NCBI GenBank assembly: GCA_029931535.1
Contig: JAQPZY010001029.1
Location: 558,001 to 622,000, forward strand
DNA from: Margaritifera margaritifera
Taxonomy: Eukaryota; Mollusca; Bivalvia; Unionida; Margaritiferidae
Length of the DNA stretch: 64,000 nucleotides
Reading direction: 5' to 3'
Of this stretch, positions 47,023-59,520 are shown one piece after another (within the stretch, counting starts at the first letter, position 1; every line of letters begins with the position of its first letter). The notes under the pieces are model-generated. The model was given only the letters and a program-made list of their open reading frames with translations. It did no database searches and was not told where the DNA came from. The translations under genes were made by a program, and so were the position numbers.

Positions 47023-49403
47023 TCAGAATTGAATTTTTTCAGCAATAACACACCAATTTGAATGGTCAAACATGCTGTGAACTGTGCTTAGGTCCCCGAT
47101 ATGTCCAGAAATAAGCTGCTCCAACTCTCCTTTCTTGAAGACATGATAAAATCGACAGAGTTCCTGCCTGGTCATATCAGAAGAACTTGGACCCTCTACT
47201 TTCTTGCAAATATCTGGACTTTGTAAGTGCCGAGAATTTTTAACGTAAGGACTCTCACCAGTACACTTGGCATTCCATTGTAAATTACTGGCAGGATTGT
47301 ACTTTACATCTAACTCTTCTGCAAGTGGATGCCAAGCACTCAAGTATTCTGATTTTGTTTCACTCCCGAAGTATCCTGCTTTTGCAAGATGCGAAATGTC
47401 AGCATGTGTCTCTTTGTGACAATTTGCTCTCATTTTAACATTTTTCATTTCTCTTTCAGGCACTTGGTGAAAGCTTTCATTGTTAATGTGTTTATTTTTA
47501 GCAACTGACTGGCTTGAACTAATAGCGACATTTGTTTTCTCAGTTTCACTTCTTTTCTTATCCACTGATAATGAATTAGACTTTGATGCTGTAGAGAGAC
47601 AACTCTTGACATCCAGCCGACATTGTAAATGAGGCTGGCAATTATATTCCATACTTCTTTCATTCATTGATTTTTCTACTTCTTTATATACTACCAAAGA
47701 ATGATTCTTCCCATTACTTCTGTTTTCAGAAAATCTATTTCCATTCCAATTCATATCCACATCAGTTGCAGGAAGAATTTGGCAGTGGTCCTTCTGATAT
47801 GAGTGGATGACAAAACTATCATGTGGACTACTTTCAACTGAAGCCAAGTTAATACTTCCTAGTGTACAGTTTGAATGATGAAAATCTTCTTCAAGTGAAA
47901 CTGTATCATTGGGTATTAACATATCTTCCTGATTTATGTAGAACTTTGGTTTCAATAATCTTTGGCTATATCTCTCCACCTTGAATGTAGGGTCCAAATT
48001 TTGTCTTTGTACACGATCTATTTTTGAATAATTACAAGTGTGGTCACTTGTTGCATTTCTTTTGTTGTCATGACTATGGTTGTTCATTTCTATCCAATCA
48101 CTGGTACCTACCATATTTGACTGTGCTGATGTCTCTAATGCTCCTGTGATACCAGAATTCTGAATACCACTGACTGGTTCCAACTTTTGATTATTTACTT
48201 GAAAGACACTTGCCATTTTGCAGTTTTGTCTCTCCTCTGCATCAAATGAGTTCTTTAAGTTTGACAAGGGGCTCTGATATTTCTCCTCACTAGTGCATTG
48301 CAGACTAGCTTGGTTTAATGATGAATCGATTTGACTGAAATATTTTGTGCCTATACAGTCATCATTCATGTCAAGAACAGAGCTGTGACGGAATATTGGG
48401 CAGCTACTCAATGGAAATTCCCTGACTGCAAAACTAAATGGATTTGGAAATGAACACAAATTATTTGACAATGCTGCTCTATTTTCAAAACTGAATTGAT
48501 CTGAAAATGAACATGAATCATCGGTTAGTTCTAATTTGTCACTTTTCTTCTGGCAAGTTTTCTTTATATTATTTTTTATTTTGTTTTCCTCTATCTCATA
48601 GTCATCATCCAGAAATTTCATGAATTTCATCTTAAGCATCTCAAATAAAGATAATTTGTGCTTTTTCTCATCACTTCTGGGATGAAAACTTTGGCTTTTG
48701 GATGAATTAGCTATTGCACTGGGTACATCACAGTGGGATGACATCACAGGGTAAAAAACTTCATCTTCCTCTGTTTCGAAGTTTCCTAAATCTAAAGATT
48801 TCAAGTTTGACTTCTTCAACCTAAAGTAGGAAAACTTCTCATTCAAAGTATTGCACTTTGCACCCTGAGCATTTTCAATTAAAAGAGACCTTTCATTTAC
48901 AGTTTCTGATATTTTAGCACACTTTTCAGATGAAAGACTTTTGTTCTGTGTTGTCGTTTGGTCTGAGAAATCAACCTTACTGTTTGTTTCATCAAAAATG
49001 ACGCCATCTCTTTCAGGATGGGACCATCTGCAGACACTGCCATCTTGAGATATCGACTGTTCATAACAAATACAATCTGCAGAAAGTGCTCGAAGGGAGA
49101 CTTCAAGTTTACGACACTCTCGTGTTATTGGATCCTTGTCACTACCAGAAGAACCATTGTCGAGAGGTTTGTAAGAATTGGTGAACACTGACTTGGACCC
49201 CTGAGAAAGACTTCGTCTGTAACTATGAGTATTCCTATACTGCCTGTCTAAACTTCCAGCGCTATATTGTAGTAGTTGGGTTGAATCTTGTTGATTATGA
49301 TAACAATTGTCTTGAAAAGATGGTTCCTCTGCATCATCATCCTCACTAACAGAGCTGGTGCTGGAGTAACTTTGGTCAGACCCATGTCTTTTCATCTTAC
49401 TAT
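47023..49403 (-). CDS. TRMT9B: TRMT9B (KIAA1456)-like tRNA methyltransferase, 3'-terminal exon
   Basis: Long terminal exon encoding over 790 residues, the C-terminal part of a TRMT9B-like protein (Trm9/ALKBH8-type SAM-dependent tRNA wobble-uridine methyltransferase family). The - strand acceptor TTTTTATTGTAG ends at 49404, so the exon starts at 49403 in phase 1. The ATG at 49395 is probably internal, since two further codons (SK) precede it in frame. The last 43 residues (RFYHVFKKGELEQLI ... DHSNWCVIAEK) match the conserved C-terminal signature of TRMT9B. Before it lie about 740 mostly disordered, Ser-, Asn- and Lys-rich residues with a KLSLFEMLKMKFMKFLDDDY helix-like stretch near residues 250-270. 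The Rossmann methyltransferase domain is not in the window on either strand and should be encoded by exons beyond 64000. The middle region is much longer than I recall for vertebrate TRMT9B. ALKBH8 is less likely because of the Ser-rich extension. No disabling change is seen. Confidence 0.82.
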
Positions 49404-50980
49404 CTACAATAAAAATAAAATTGTTGAATTTGGTGTTGATTATTAAAAGAAGTTCTAATAACTTGTATAGTAACTAATTATAAAGCCCCTCAGTATACAA
49501 ATGCCTAACTTATAATGAGGGTGGAAATGTACAGTGTACTGTGTTGTAAGTGAAGCCACCTTATACAGTGTTGCATCCAGGAAGTTACAAGAAAGAAGGA
49601 ACTCCCCATCTACCCCCTGCCACAAAGGGTAGGGGAGAGAGTACCACAGCTTACTGTGGAGGTTTGGGGGTGCGGCTTACTCATTAAATTACTACTAGCT
49701 TCCTTAACTTACAATTTAATGGGGTTCTGAGTAAACAGTCAACTTTCTTTTCTCCTTCTCAAACAATAATGTAGATGTCCTGAAATTTACGCAACCCTTC
49801 TATGCTGTAGAGTTATTTTTTCTTTTTTATTTCATACACAGATAGCATGATATGCCACCTTTTTTGTTCAATTTAAACCATGAAAATGTTTTCATACATG
49901 AAAATTGAAACCTTGGATCATACTTGCATTTTTGTTTGGGCAATCATCCTCCATTTCCTCAGTAACATGAACATCATCTCCATCTCATCTGCCATTTTAA
50001 AGTGCCAACATTATCGGAAGGACATTTATTTTCTCTCCACTTTCAGAACTCTGCCAGAATTAATCAGTTATCTGCTTCATTTAATGAGTTATAACAACTG
50101 ATAAGTGCTAAGTACGACAATTACCAGTTTGTCCCAGCCATATAGCAATTTCAATATCTCTCTAGGCACAATTACATATGCATGTACACTGCCCAATTTC
50201 CTGGGAATTCCAGTTGTAAATATAAACCATACTGAATGGTACTGGCATATGGATAGAAGAATATGGTACATCTTGATGCAAAGGATTAAACTATTTGTAT
50301 TGACTACATTTTATTATAATTATCACACACCATTATATCAAACATGCATATATTATATATCTTTTGTGCAACTTCTCACACTTTAAGTTTGTCTTCTTAA
50401 TAATTTGAAAAGGAAACAAAGAATTTTGTTTAATTTGCATAATTATTATTTTGATTCTTTTCATTCTATTTTTGGGATATATACCTATTGATTTTGTTTT
50501 CTAACTCTTAAATTATTTGCCAAAATGAAAACCAAGCAAAACTCAGTAACTTATTATTAATTTAATGATGTACATATAAGAAATATTTCATTTTGTATCT
50601 TCTGATGATCATTGAACATTATCATAAGAGAACTACATGCAACAACAACATCAATCAATCCAGAACCTGGTAAATTTTACCAACAGTTCATGATAAGAGC
50701 ACTGTTTTACACACTTGGCATACACAGGGGTTTTTGTACCCTTTGGAACTAGATAAAAAGGGTTTAACAATATATCCTATGCGTAAATGTGCACGATGCC
50801 AGGAAAGATATTTATACAGATGTAATATGCATAATATTATAAAAAGAAAAAAACAAAATTTCCAGTATAATTTGCTTCTCTTTTCTTTTGATCCCTTCTT
50901 CACAGTAGTGTCAGACATGGCATGTGCTGAACATAAATGTACATACATAGAATTCAATTTAATTTCATTCTTTCCTGGCC
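49404..50980 (-). other. intron of the TRMT9B-like gene, 3' part; no gene recognised
   Basis: Begins with the acceptor CTACAA (plus strand, 49404-49409). AT-rich; the open frames at 49880-50386 and 50688-51144 show no family features. If the upstream exons lie beyond 64000, everything from here to the right edge, including the hAT, SINE and array insertions, is intronic. Confidence 0.55.
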
Positions 50981-50984
50981 TGAT

Positions 50985-53262
50985 TATATTAATCAACTGC
51001 TTTGGCGCCGATTTCTTGTTTCCTTTCCCTTGCTGCTTTTATGATCATTTTGTTCAACAGTCTTTCAATCACCAGCCTATTTCTGAGCTTATTCTTGACT
51101 CCATTTTGTTGGCTGAAGCACCTTTCACATGGAACAGATGTTAGGGGAATGGTCGACATGATTTCTGCCAAAGTACTGTAAGCAGGGAATTCTTCCCTCA
51201 TTGAAAGGAGTGTTTTGCAATTATCTGCAAGTAGTAAGTGCAAGTGACAGTTCAAAAATGTTTTGATCTGTAAAATATTCCTTTGCATCCTGCTGCAATC
51301 TATAACTGGTTAGATTTATTTTCTGCTGATCTGAATAGGTGTGCCATACACCTCAACTATTTGCTGAAGTTGAGCATGGCCATATTGGGCCATCCCCAAA
51401 ACAGCTTTGGGAAGCCTAATTGGATTCAAGCTGTAATTCAGAGACCCCAGCAGACCAATAGATGTCTGAGGCAGCCTGTCTTGAATATCTTGTACAATAG
51501 GATTGATGTCCTTAACTTCCACATTTTTTAAACCCTGCTTCACTGCCTGTGTTACTTTTAACTCAATGCCGCGGATACTGCCACCTGATTGCTTTAAGTG
51601 GTCCTCGAATTCTTGTACAAATGGCCCACTGACCTGCCTCATAGCACTAATAATGTCACATGTTACTTGAAGCATTGTACTCATTTGACCTACATCTAAT
51701 ACATCCTTCTGAAGAAACCTTAAGTTTATAGTTTTCCTAAAGGCCCTAGAACATCAACAAGGAGGCAACAAATGGCAGCAAATGAATATTTCACTTTCTT
51801 TAAAAGTCATTTGGCCTCACTGGTTTTATTTGTCTCCCATTCATGTTCTAGAGCTAGGACAAAAACAGACCAACCATGATGAATGGCTTCAACAACTTTT
51901 TGTACAGATTACTTGGTTTCTTAAACTGTTTTACATGAATTCTCATGATAGTTTTTAAATCTCTAATTTTCTCATATCTTACAGATGAATATTCATACAA
52001 ATTATATATCTTATTTATAGTTGCTTGAATAACTACAGCTTTACACTGCTTGACATCATAATAAGCAGCAAGGATGAGGCAGTGGGCAGCATGGTGAATA
52101 GTGACAACATGTGGATTTATTCCTTTAAGCTGTGTTTCCACACCATGCAACCTCCCAACCACAACATTAGCCCCATCTGATGCAAACCCAACTAAATTGC
52201 TGAAACAGAGCTGCTTTTTGGCAAGAAAAAGCTTTCAATAGCATTTATAATTGTGTCAGTTTTCCATCTTTGACATGAACATTTTCACTAAAAACAATAC
52301 ATGGCTCTCCATCAGCTATAAGTTTTAGGTACAAGATCAAGTTTTTGGGCATGGATATGTCATTACATTCATCCACCATCAATCCAATAAAGTTGCAGAC
52401 AATAATTCATCCAATTCTTTCCTTGCTGCTCAAGCTAGGGCTACTTCCCTCTCGTAAAATCCTCTAGAGTTCTGGTACATGCCTTTGTCCAGATCCGCAC
52501 TCTTCATACTTGTAATTGTTGCTCAAGCTAGGGCTACTTCCATCTCTTGGAATCCTCTAAAGTTCTGGTACATGCCTTTGGCCAGATAATCACACTTTAT
52601 CCACTTGTGCTTAACCTAAAATATTTAAAACATTATCATATGAAAAACATGAAAAATAAATATGAATACTATCTCAATGTAAACAAATATATCAATGTTT
52701 TTTTTTTCTTTGAATAATCAATCAATAGTTTTTCAATTATTGCAATATTGCATAATGGGTATTAATTATCATATAACATATTTTTCATTTGTTTTGTAAT
52801 TAATTTTTTTTTTTTTAAGACAACTTTTAATATTAAAAATAGAAAACAACAATATTTGGAAATTTCTAAATTTGCACTTCAAAACCAACATATTGCAATA
52901 GGTACTGTAGTACTGTAGGTGTTCAGGCTATTCTTACAAAATAACTATTTTATCCTCAATTTAAATTAGCTAGTACATACCATGTGTTCAATGATTTCTG
53001 GACATTTTTTTATCGGACAATTCCTCTTGAATGCAGAATTCCACTGTATCAATGAGAATTTCGGTTCCAGGCTTTTCATTTTCTATATGCTCATCGATCA
53101 TCACTGATATTTCCCCGAATTCCTTGAATTTTGAGCACAAAATGTGGTTATCTGATTCCTGATGCCAAAAGAATGCTGAGGGCTGGAAGTTCAGTGACCC
53201 AGACTTTGCAAAGTTTGTATGATCATTTTGGTCACTGCAAGTCTTGCATTTCATAGCACCAC
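50985..53262 (-). pseudogene. hAT-superfamily transposase (C17orf113/ZMYM-like type), decayed, with probable intron
   Basis: hAT transposase, - strand. N-terminal zinc-finger-like part: KCKTCSDQNDHTNFAKSGSL ... SAFFWHQESDNH (53254-53140). After a probable intron (donor GTATGT near 52981; acceptor TTTTAG near 52613) come VKHKWIKCDYLAKGMYQNFR (~52560-52610), GLMVDECNDISMPKNLILYL (~52320-52390), LVGFASDGANVVVGRLHGVE (~52130-52200), HHAAHCLILAA (~52070) and NSSVRYEKIRDLKTI-like text (~51980). The C-terminal dimerisation region is STLAEIMSTIPLTSVPCERC then FSQQNGVKNKLRNRLVIERL (~51050-51180). This order is typical of the BED-hAT group in many animals. Breaks include an extra A in an A7 run near 53008-53014, a frameshift near 52265, a stop near 52430 and a frameshift near 52380. 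Homopolymer errors could explain some of them. Confidence 0.83.
52425..52585. repeat. 84-bp direct duplication inside the hAT remnant
   Basis: 'TTGCTCAAGCTAGGGCTACT' ... 'GTTCTGGTACATGCCTTTG' ... CCAGAT occurs at 52426-52494 and again at 52510-52586, placing two near-copies of a GMYQN-RGF-E-EVALA block in the protein. Confidence 0.88.
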
Positions 53263-53454
53263 ATTAATCTCTAAAAAGTCAGGAAAATTCCAACACTCAT
53301 CTCTCCTAGAACACTTTATTCTGAGATGTTTCTGATGATGCTTGACCATTCTCTCATTTGTTCTGATTCAGATTTGAGGCAGTTGCTGCTCATATAAATC
53401 TGTATGTAAGCAGTAACACGATGCTGATAGTGGCACTCAGTTACAGCACAAGAG

Positions 53455-53985
53455 TACAAAGTCAATGAATTACAAATAGTTGACTGCTAGTTTACCCAAA
53501 ACCTTAGACCTATTGACTCCAAAATGAATAGGATTCTTTCTTACACCATGCGCAAACCACTTACAAAGTTTGGTAACTGTAGATGATGGAGAACTCAAGT
53601 TATTGTGCTAAAACCATTTTTCTTCTCTCCATCACAGTGACCTCAGCTTTTGACCTTTTGATCCTGAAATCAACATGGCTCTTCCTTAATTCAAGTGCAA
53701 GCTATCCACACAGTTTGGTAACTGTAGATGGCGGAGAACTCAAGTTACTGTGTAAAAAACGTTTTTCTTCTTTCAGTCTGAGACATTGACCTTTTAGCTT
53801 TTGAGCCCAAAATCAATAGGGTTCTTCCTTACACCAAGTACAAGCCATCCAAAAAAGTTTGGTAAATGTAGATGGTGGACAACTAAAGTTATTGTGTGGA
53901 AACCAAATTTATAATAGACAAATGGACAAACTGGCAACATCATAACATAATACACTCTGCCTGATAAAGGGCCTATAAAAACTTT
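53455..53985. repeat. ~120-bp tandem array, about four copies (same family as 42.2-43.0 kb)
   Basis: Units share CTCAAGTTATTGTGYAAAAA, 'TTTTTCTTCTYTCCATCACA', GTGACCTCAGCTTTTGACC, CAAGCCATCCAAA and AGTTTGGTAACTGTAGATGG. It tails into ATAGACAAATGGACAAACTG and CTCTGCCTGATAAAGGGCC. Confidence 0.9.
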
Positions 53986-54330
53986 AACCAAAACCTAAAT
54001 GCCAATTGTTTATGATTGTGACCTTGACCCCAAAGTCAAAGGGTAATTATGCTTGTCACCGAATGAATTGTTTTAGCTTCATAATGATTGCTCCCAAGTA
54101 TGAAGAAACTCCATCCATGGGTTTAGGAAATATAAGCGAATGAAAAAACTTTAACCAATACCTTAACATAAATGTTCTAGCACTGTGATTTTGACCCCAA
54201 GATCAAAGGGATGAAAACTTAAGTCACACAATGAATTGTCTTGGCTTCATAATGATTTATGCCAAGTATGATGAGACTTTATCAAGGGATTTAGAAAATA
54301 CATGAAAATGGAAAACTTTCACCAAAAGTT
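53960..54330. repeat. ~165-bp tandem repeat, about two copies
   Basis: Copies share 'GTGACCTTGACCCCAAAGTC', AATGAATTGTYTTRGCTTCA, TAATGATT, CCAAGTATGA, GAAAACTTTMACCAA and CTTAACA. Confidence 0.88.
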
Positions 54331-54427
54331 AACAAACTGTTGACGATAAAGAAGAAGCGAGAAAAGTGACTGCTATGTCTCACTTCCCACTAAAAGTGGA
54401 CTCAACAAAAAAAGTCTTGAGACATTA

Positions 54428-54705
54428 TTTGGGCTTTGTTTTGTTTGGTATTTTATGGCACATCAACACAAGTAGGTTAATTAGTACCAAGGCAATTGGA
54501 GTAAAGTGCCTTGCCCAAGGACACACCATACTAGCCGACCTGGGCTAATCCAATGGTAGGATTTGAACCTCCTCAACCCTTTTGGTTGCAAGTCCAGCAC
54601 ACTAACCACTGAGCCATCATGGCTCCTGCCTCCATAAGCTGCCTCTTAAGACATGCAAGAGTGCGCATCATGCCTTTTCTACATGCCCGAGCCCGCAAGG
54701 GAGAC
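54428..54705 (-). mobile_element. V-type tRNA-derived SINE with conserved leader
   Basis: Best-preserved copy. On the - strand: leader (CCCTTGCGGGCTCGGGCATG ... GGAGGCAGGAGCC), head with box A ATGGCTCAGTGGTTAGTGTG and box B GGTTCAAATCC, V block 'GTCCTTGGGCAAGGCACTTT' then ACTCCAATTGCCTTGG, CTACTTGTGTTGATGTGCCA, and AAACAAAACAAAG tail. The leader aligns with that of the 25.7-kb copy. Confidence 0.9.
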
Positions 54706-54784
54706 ATTATTCAGAGGTCAAGCTCAGCTTGAATTTTAGGGAGAAGTGACTTTCCTTTTTGGACAGAATAGTGAGAAGTGATAT

Positions 54785-54806
54785 ATGTGTGTGCATATAT
54801 ATATAC

Positions 54807-54904
<98 letters not shown>

Positions 54905-54920
54905 TGTGTGTGTGTGTGTT
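54785..54920. repeat. (AT)n / (GT)n compound microsatellite
   Basis: ATATACAT units, then about 80 bp of AT, then GTGTGT to 54919. Confidence 0.97.
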
Positions 54921-54934
54921 TTGGGTTCTCTCAT

Positions 54935-55950
54935 TTTAACTGTGTCCTTTATCTTTATTTCTCATTATGCATATATATTTGCATTTAACATTGTTTTTCA
55001 TCACTAGTTTATCTTCAAGTAGAAAATTCTCTGTATTGTAAGTTTATAATAAACACGTTTTGTAAGTATCTGAATGTATCATATTCATTATGCAAGGTAT
55101 TCATACTTGAAAGTATGTATGTTTGGATGGAGAAATATATGCAATGTATTTGGGCCATATGACTTCCAATGAGCACAGCAGAAACTATTCATTGTAATTC
55201 ATTTTAACTGATAGGAGTACCTAGATTACATTACTGTAATTTACAAATAGGTAAACATATTTAACTGCCACTTAAACAATTTTTTTTAATTTCTAAAACT
55301 TCAACAGAAAATGACAGTAAAAAAACATTTCCAAAATAGTCTGAAACAACCCCTATAATATGATGTACATGAGAGCACATGCACAGATGTCTTCACACCA
55401 GAGTGTTCATCCATTCAAACCACAGTGGTCACTGATGTTATGGATGAATAACCTCAACTTTACAACTACACGTTTAGGGATTTAATTCATATGGTCAAAA
55501 TATATATGGGGTAATGACCAAGAAGGGCACATAAACTGAAAGTATACATGACCATATTTGGAACTGTGTCGTGTATTTTCTGTTGATGATACTGTACATT
55601 CCATTAATGATTACTGTCGTAATGGGCAATCAGCTGTTAAAATACATGCCTCTGGGTGTGTAAGAGTTTGTTTTGTCAGCACGATTAACATCAACACTTA
55701 CTAAGACTGCTATACATTTCGCCTGAGGCTAAAATGCTGCAACTACTTGGCTGGGTAGTGGAAGCATATAAGAAAACATAAACTACTGTCACACATTGTA
55801 CATAATCACAGGCGAAGTTTACAATTTTTCGAAGACTTGGTCGCCCACTTCACCTGGTAGCGTGACCCCTAATTATTTTGGTACATACTGATTCAGGCAT
55901 GTCGGGTTTAAGTGTGCATGCAATGTTCCTGATACTACTTGTAGTCAGGA
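54935..55950. other. no gene recognised
   Basis: AT-rich DNA without coding text, clear repeats or terminal structures. Confidence 0.55.
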
Positions 55951-55964
55951 ACTTGTAGAATGTG

Positions 55965-56112
55965 GTGGATCAGTGATTAGCTTGCCAGATTCATGACTAA
56001 AGGGTGCAACAGGTTTGAACCCTACCACTGGATCATCCCAGGTCAGTAACCATGGTGTGTGGTTGGGCAAGGCACTTTACTCCAACTGCCTTGGACACTA
56101 ATGGTATCTTCT
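55965..56112 (+). mobile_element. V-type SINE, + orientation
   Basis: GGTGGATCAGTGATTAGCTT (box A), CAGGTTTGAACCCTACCAC (box B) and GGTTGGGCAAGGCACTTTAC then TCCAACTGCCTTGG (V block). The leader and 3' tail are poor. Confidence 0.8.
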
Positions 56113-56959
56113 ATTTTCATCATGCAGAGCACCATTTCTCTCAAATGAGCTGGTTACTCTATTCAGTTACCAATATTTTGTAGTACTGGTACTTGGCTCT
56201 ATTAACCAAAGTGTAATCAATGATAACAAAGCTCACCTCCACTTTCACTAGTCTCTAGTAGCCATTGTAAACATTATCATGCTGAAAATAAATTCAGACT
56301 AAAGTGATCTTGGCCCCTTTTCTAAATATTTTTTGCAATCCTTCATCGTTACATTTAAACTTTGAATCATTTAAATGACATACTGTGAAACCATCTACCT
56401 ACCTACCCACCCACTCACCTACCTACTGTGATAGGAAGACATAAAAGAATATAAAAAGAACATTCTTTTCTATCATATCCAAGCAGAGGTAATAAGTTGA
56501 TCAAAAACAGATTGATGTTGTTTTTGTATTAATTTTTTTACAATCATTGTTCTTAAAATCTACTAACAAAGCTACTAACATTGTCTACCCCCAGAAGCCA
56601 AATTTTACTGGGTGAAAGCCACAGGCTTTGAGTAACTTGAGAGTGACAGCCAGAAGTACATAGTTCATCCATCAATAATTAACTTGATTAACAAATACAG
56701 TGAGGCTTCACATGAAAAGCATGCATCATTAAGTCACTCTCGTAATTCCCACACTCATTCACATGTACAACACACAGCTGACCTGCTGAGGGTCACATAT
56801 CACAATATACAATGAATACTCATTAAGGAAGGTTTATCATTGAATAAACATATTTATTCCTACTCCCAACTGTATGGGTCAGAAAGAGCCTTCTGAGTAT
56901 GCTAGGATGTATATAGGTCACGCATAGATGAACCAATGTGATCATAAACACAATTGCTT

Positions 56960-58725
56960 ATATGATAAAATGTGAAATATAGGCCACAATTTCCATTTTG
57001 GTATGGGTGTGGTACTACAAGATATGTATACAATCACCTAGTTTAATGATTACAACATGAAGAGTAAAAATGTCAAATTGAAACCAAATCAGTGACATGC
57101 AAAATACGAGTCACAATGACCTACTTTTAAGATGAGGGTGTAGTAATCTTCACGACGCATCCTCTTGCCATGTTTCATTATTCCAAATATAGTAGTACTA
57201 TACTGTAGATGAAACACCCTTGTGGTCATGAGCAAAATGCAAGAACTTCAAATAAGCCAGTAAAGTTACATGTAAGTAGGTCACAATGACCTTTTGTTTT
57301 AAAGGCATGGTACTAACAAGGATGCATATAATCACCGAGTTTGATCCTTCTGGTATAAACAGTGCTTGCGACTGAAGCCAAAGCAGTGAAGTATGAAATA
57401 TGGGTCACAGTGACCTAACTTGGTGATGAGGGTGTAGTACTCATCAAGATCCATCCTCTAACCAAATTTAATGAATCTTGGTATAACCGTATGTGTACAG
57501 GGTGTTAAAAAAACTTGTGTGGTTCCTAAAAAAAAACAATTGAGCTAAAGCCCCCAAAAATTAACCTAAGCCAGTAAAATGTGAAATGTAGGTCACAGTG
57601 CTATTCTTTTGTGTTAAGGGTATGGTACTTATATACCAACTTTTGTGACGAGTGTAGTACTGTTTCAGATGCATTCCCTCATTGAGTTTCATGAATCTAT
57701 GTATAACAGTATATACACAGGGTGCTAAAACCTATTTCATCATAATTTAATGCAAAGACGTAACCTATGCCAGTAAAATGTGAAATGTAGGTCACAATAG
57801 CATTCTTTTGTGGTATGGGTCTAGTACTAATAGAAATTCATACAATCATACAGCTTCAGGAATCTAGCATAAACTGAGCTTGAGAAATATAGCATAAACT
57901 GAGCTTGAGAAATAAACTTAAAACACTAAATGTAACCAAAGTCAGTGAAGCATGACATTGATCTACTTTTGTGATAAGAGTGTAGCACTCAGTCTGATGC
58001 ATTCCCCTAGTTTTATTAATCTAGTTATAACAGTATATCTACAGGGTACTAAAACCTATTTCATCATGAGCTAAACACAAAACTTAACCTAAGCCAGCAA
58101 AATGTTAAATGTAGGTCACAGTGACATTCTTTTGTGGTAAGGGTATGGTACTAACAGAGATGTTTACAATCTTCAAGTTAGATAATTCTAGCATGAACAG
58201 CGCTCGAGATATAAACTTAAAACAAAATTTAACCAAAGTCAGTGAAGCATGAAATATATATCACAGTGACCTCATTTTGTGATGAGGGTGTAGTACTCAT
58301 CAACATGCATCCCCTCACAAACATTCATGAATCTAGGTATAACAGTATATATAAAAGGCACAAAAATCCTAGTTGGTCACAAGCCAAATACAAAAATTTA
58401 ACCCAAGCCAGTAAAATTTGAAATGTATATCACAGTGACCTTCCTTTGTGGTAAGGGTGAGATAGTAAGAGAGACACATACAATTATAGAATTTGCTGAT
58501 TCTATTGTTAACAGAGCTTAACAAAAATAAACTTAAACCCAAAAATGTAACCGAAGTCAATGAAGCATGAAATATGTCACAGTGACCTACATTTATGATG
58601 AAGATATAGTACTCATCAAGATGCATCTCATCACCAAGTTTCAGGATTCCAGGTATAACAGTATTTATAGTATGCAAAAAACCTGAGCTAAATACAAAAA
58701 CCTGACCAAGAATGTACAAATAATG
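56960..58725. repeat. dimeric tandem array (~150-bp monomers A and B, ~295-bp dimer), about six dimers
   Basis: Monomer A: TTTTGTGGTAAGGGTATGGT, ACTAACAGAGATGCATACAA, AAACAGAGCTTGAGA and ACCAAAGTCAGTGAAGCATG. Monomer B: TGATGAGGGTGTAGTACTCA, TCAAGATGCATCCCCTCACC, AGTTTCATGAATCTAGGTAT, AACAGTATATACAGGGTGCT and CCTAAGCCAGTAAAATGTGA. They alternate strictly (B starts near 57108, 57404, 57640, 57950, 58258 and 58575). Each monomer junction holds RGGTCACARTGACCT or a decayed form of it. Confidence 0.9.
57288..57302. promoter_or_regulatory. perfect estrogen-response-element-like palindrome in array
   Basis: AGGTCACAATGACCT is an inverted AGGTCA repeat with 3-base spacing (IR3), the consensus for estrogen-type nuclear receptors. 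A second perfect core GGTCACAGTGACC is at 57403-57415. Whether any receptor binds here is not known. Confidence 0.5.
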
Positions 58726-58739
58726 TACATGTACAAATT

Positions 58740-59515
58740 TTGCCCCATCAGCCCACTTCCCTGGGGGTAGGTGCTATGAAACCCACTCAAAACTGCTGCC
58801 TAGGACCTAGGAAGAAAGAATGGTTGACATTCAGTGAGGGTGTACATATGTATGTGCTTTTATCTGTGTGGATGCAGATGCCAGGGATTGTAGAATAGCT
58901 TGATTCTATTTAACATGGCTGACATCTGCCTAGTAGCTGAATGTAAGAGCAGTCTGCCAAAAATCTGGGTCAGTAGGATGTTTTCGAAAGAAATTTCTTC
59001 ACAAGCTCCCAATCACAAATGTTATGAAAACACTAATTCAATGTTTATCCATTTCTGTATCTTCATCCATATTTAATGATATATCCATGCATGTGACAAA
59101 ACAGACAGGTCAGCTAAGGACAGATCAGGAGATTTGCAAAATTTGGTCAGACATCGAGACTTCAAAAGAGGAAAGATTTTCATTAACCCAATTTTTTGCA
59201 TACAAATGGACATAAATTACAACTATTGAACAAATTTCCACTTTTTAAATATTAAATATGCACAACATCTCATTAAATCTGTCCTTTCAAAGTAACTTGT
59301 TGCCATTCATACTCTCCTTATATGTACCACAAACATTTTTAGCATTTATTAGGAGATCACTGCCTGGATTATATTTGTGGAAGTCCTCATTACTGTTGCC
59401 CGTAACATGCCCTTAACATTTAGGAGATGATGTATTTGTACTGGATCCTGGTTTTCTATAGAATCAGCCTGAATGTTCCTCATCACTATCACTATCAATA
59501 CTGTTGTTATCATTG
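58740..59515. other. no firm gene
   Basis: No coding family recognised. A short + strand frame at 59024-59215 and its - strand counterpart (text VTCMDISLNMDEDTEMDKH) have no supporting motif. Confidence 0.4.
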
Positions 59516-59520
59516 TTACT

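Noticed and set aside
47023..49395. A complete intronless 790-residue gene starting at ATG 49395
   Set aside because: The frame continues upstream to a good acceptor at 49404, and the conserved C-terminal signature belongs to a protein that needs an N-terminal methyltransferase domain.
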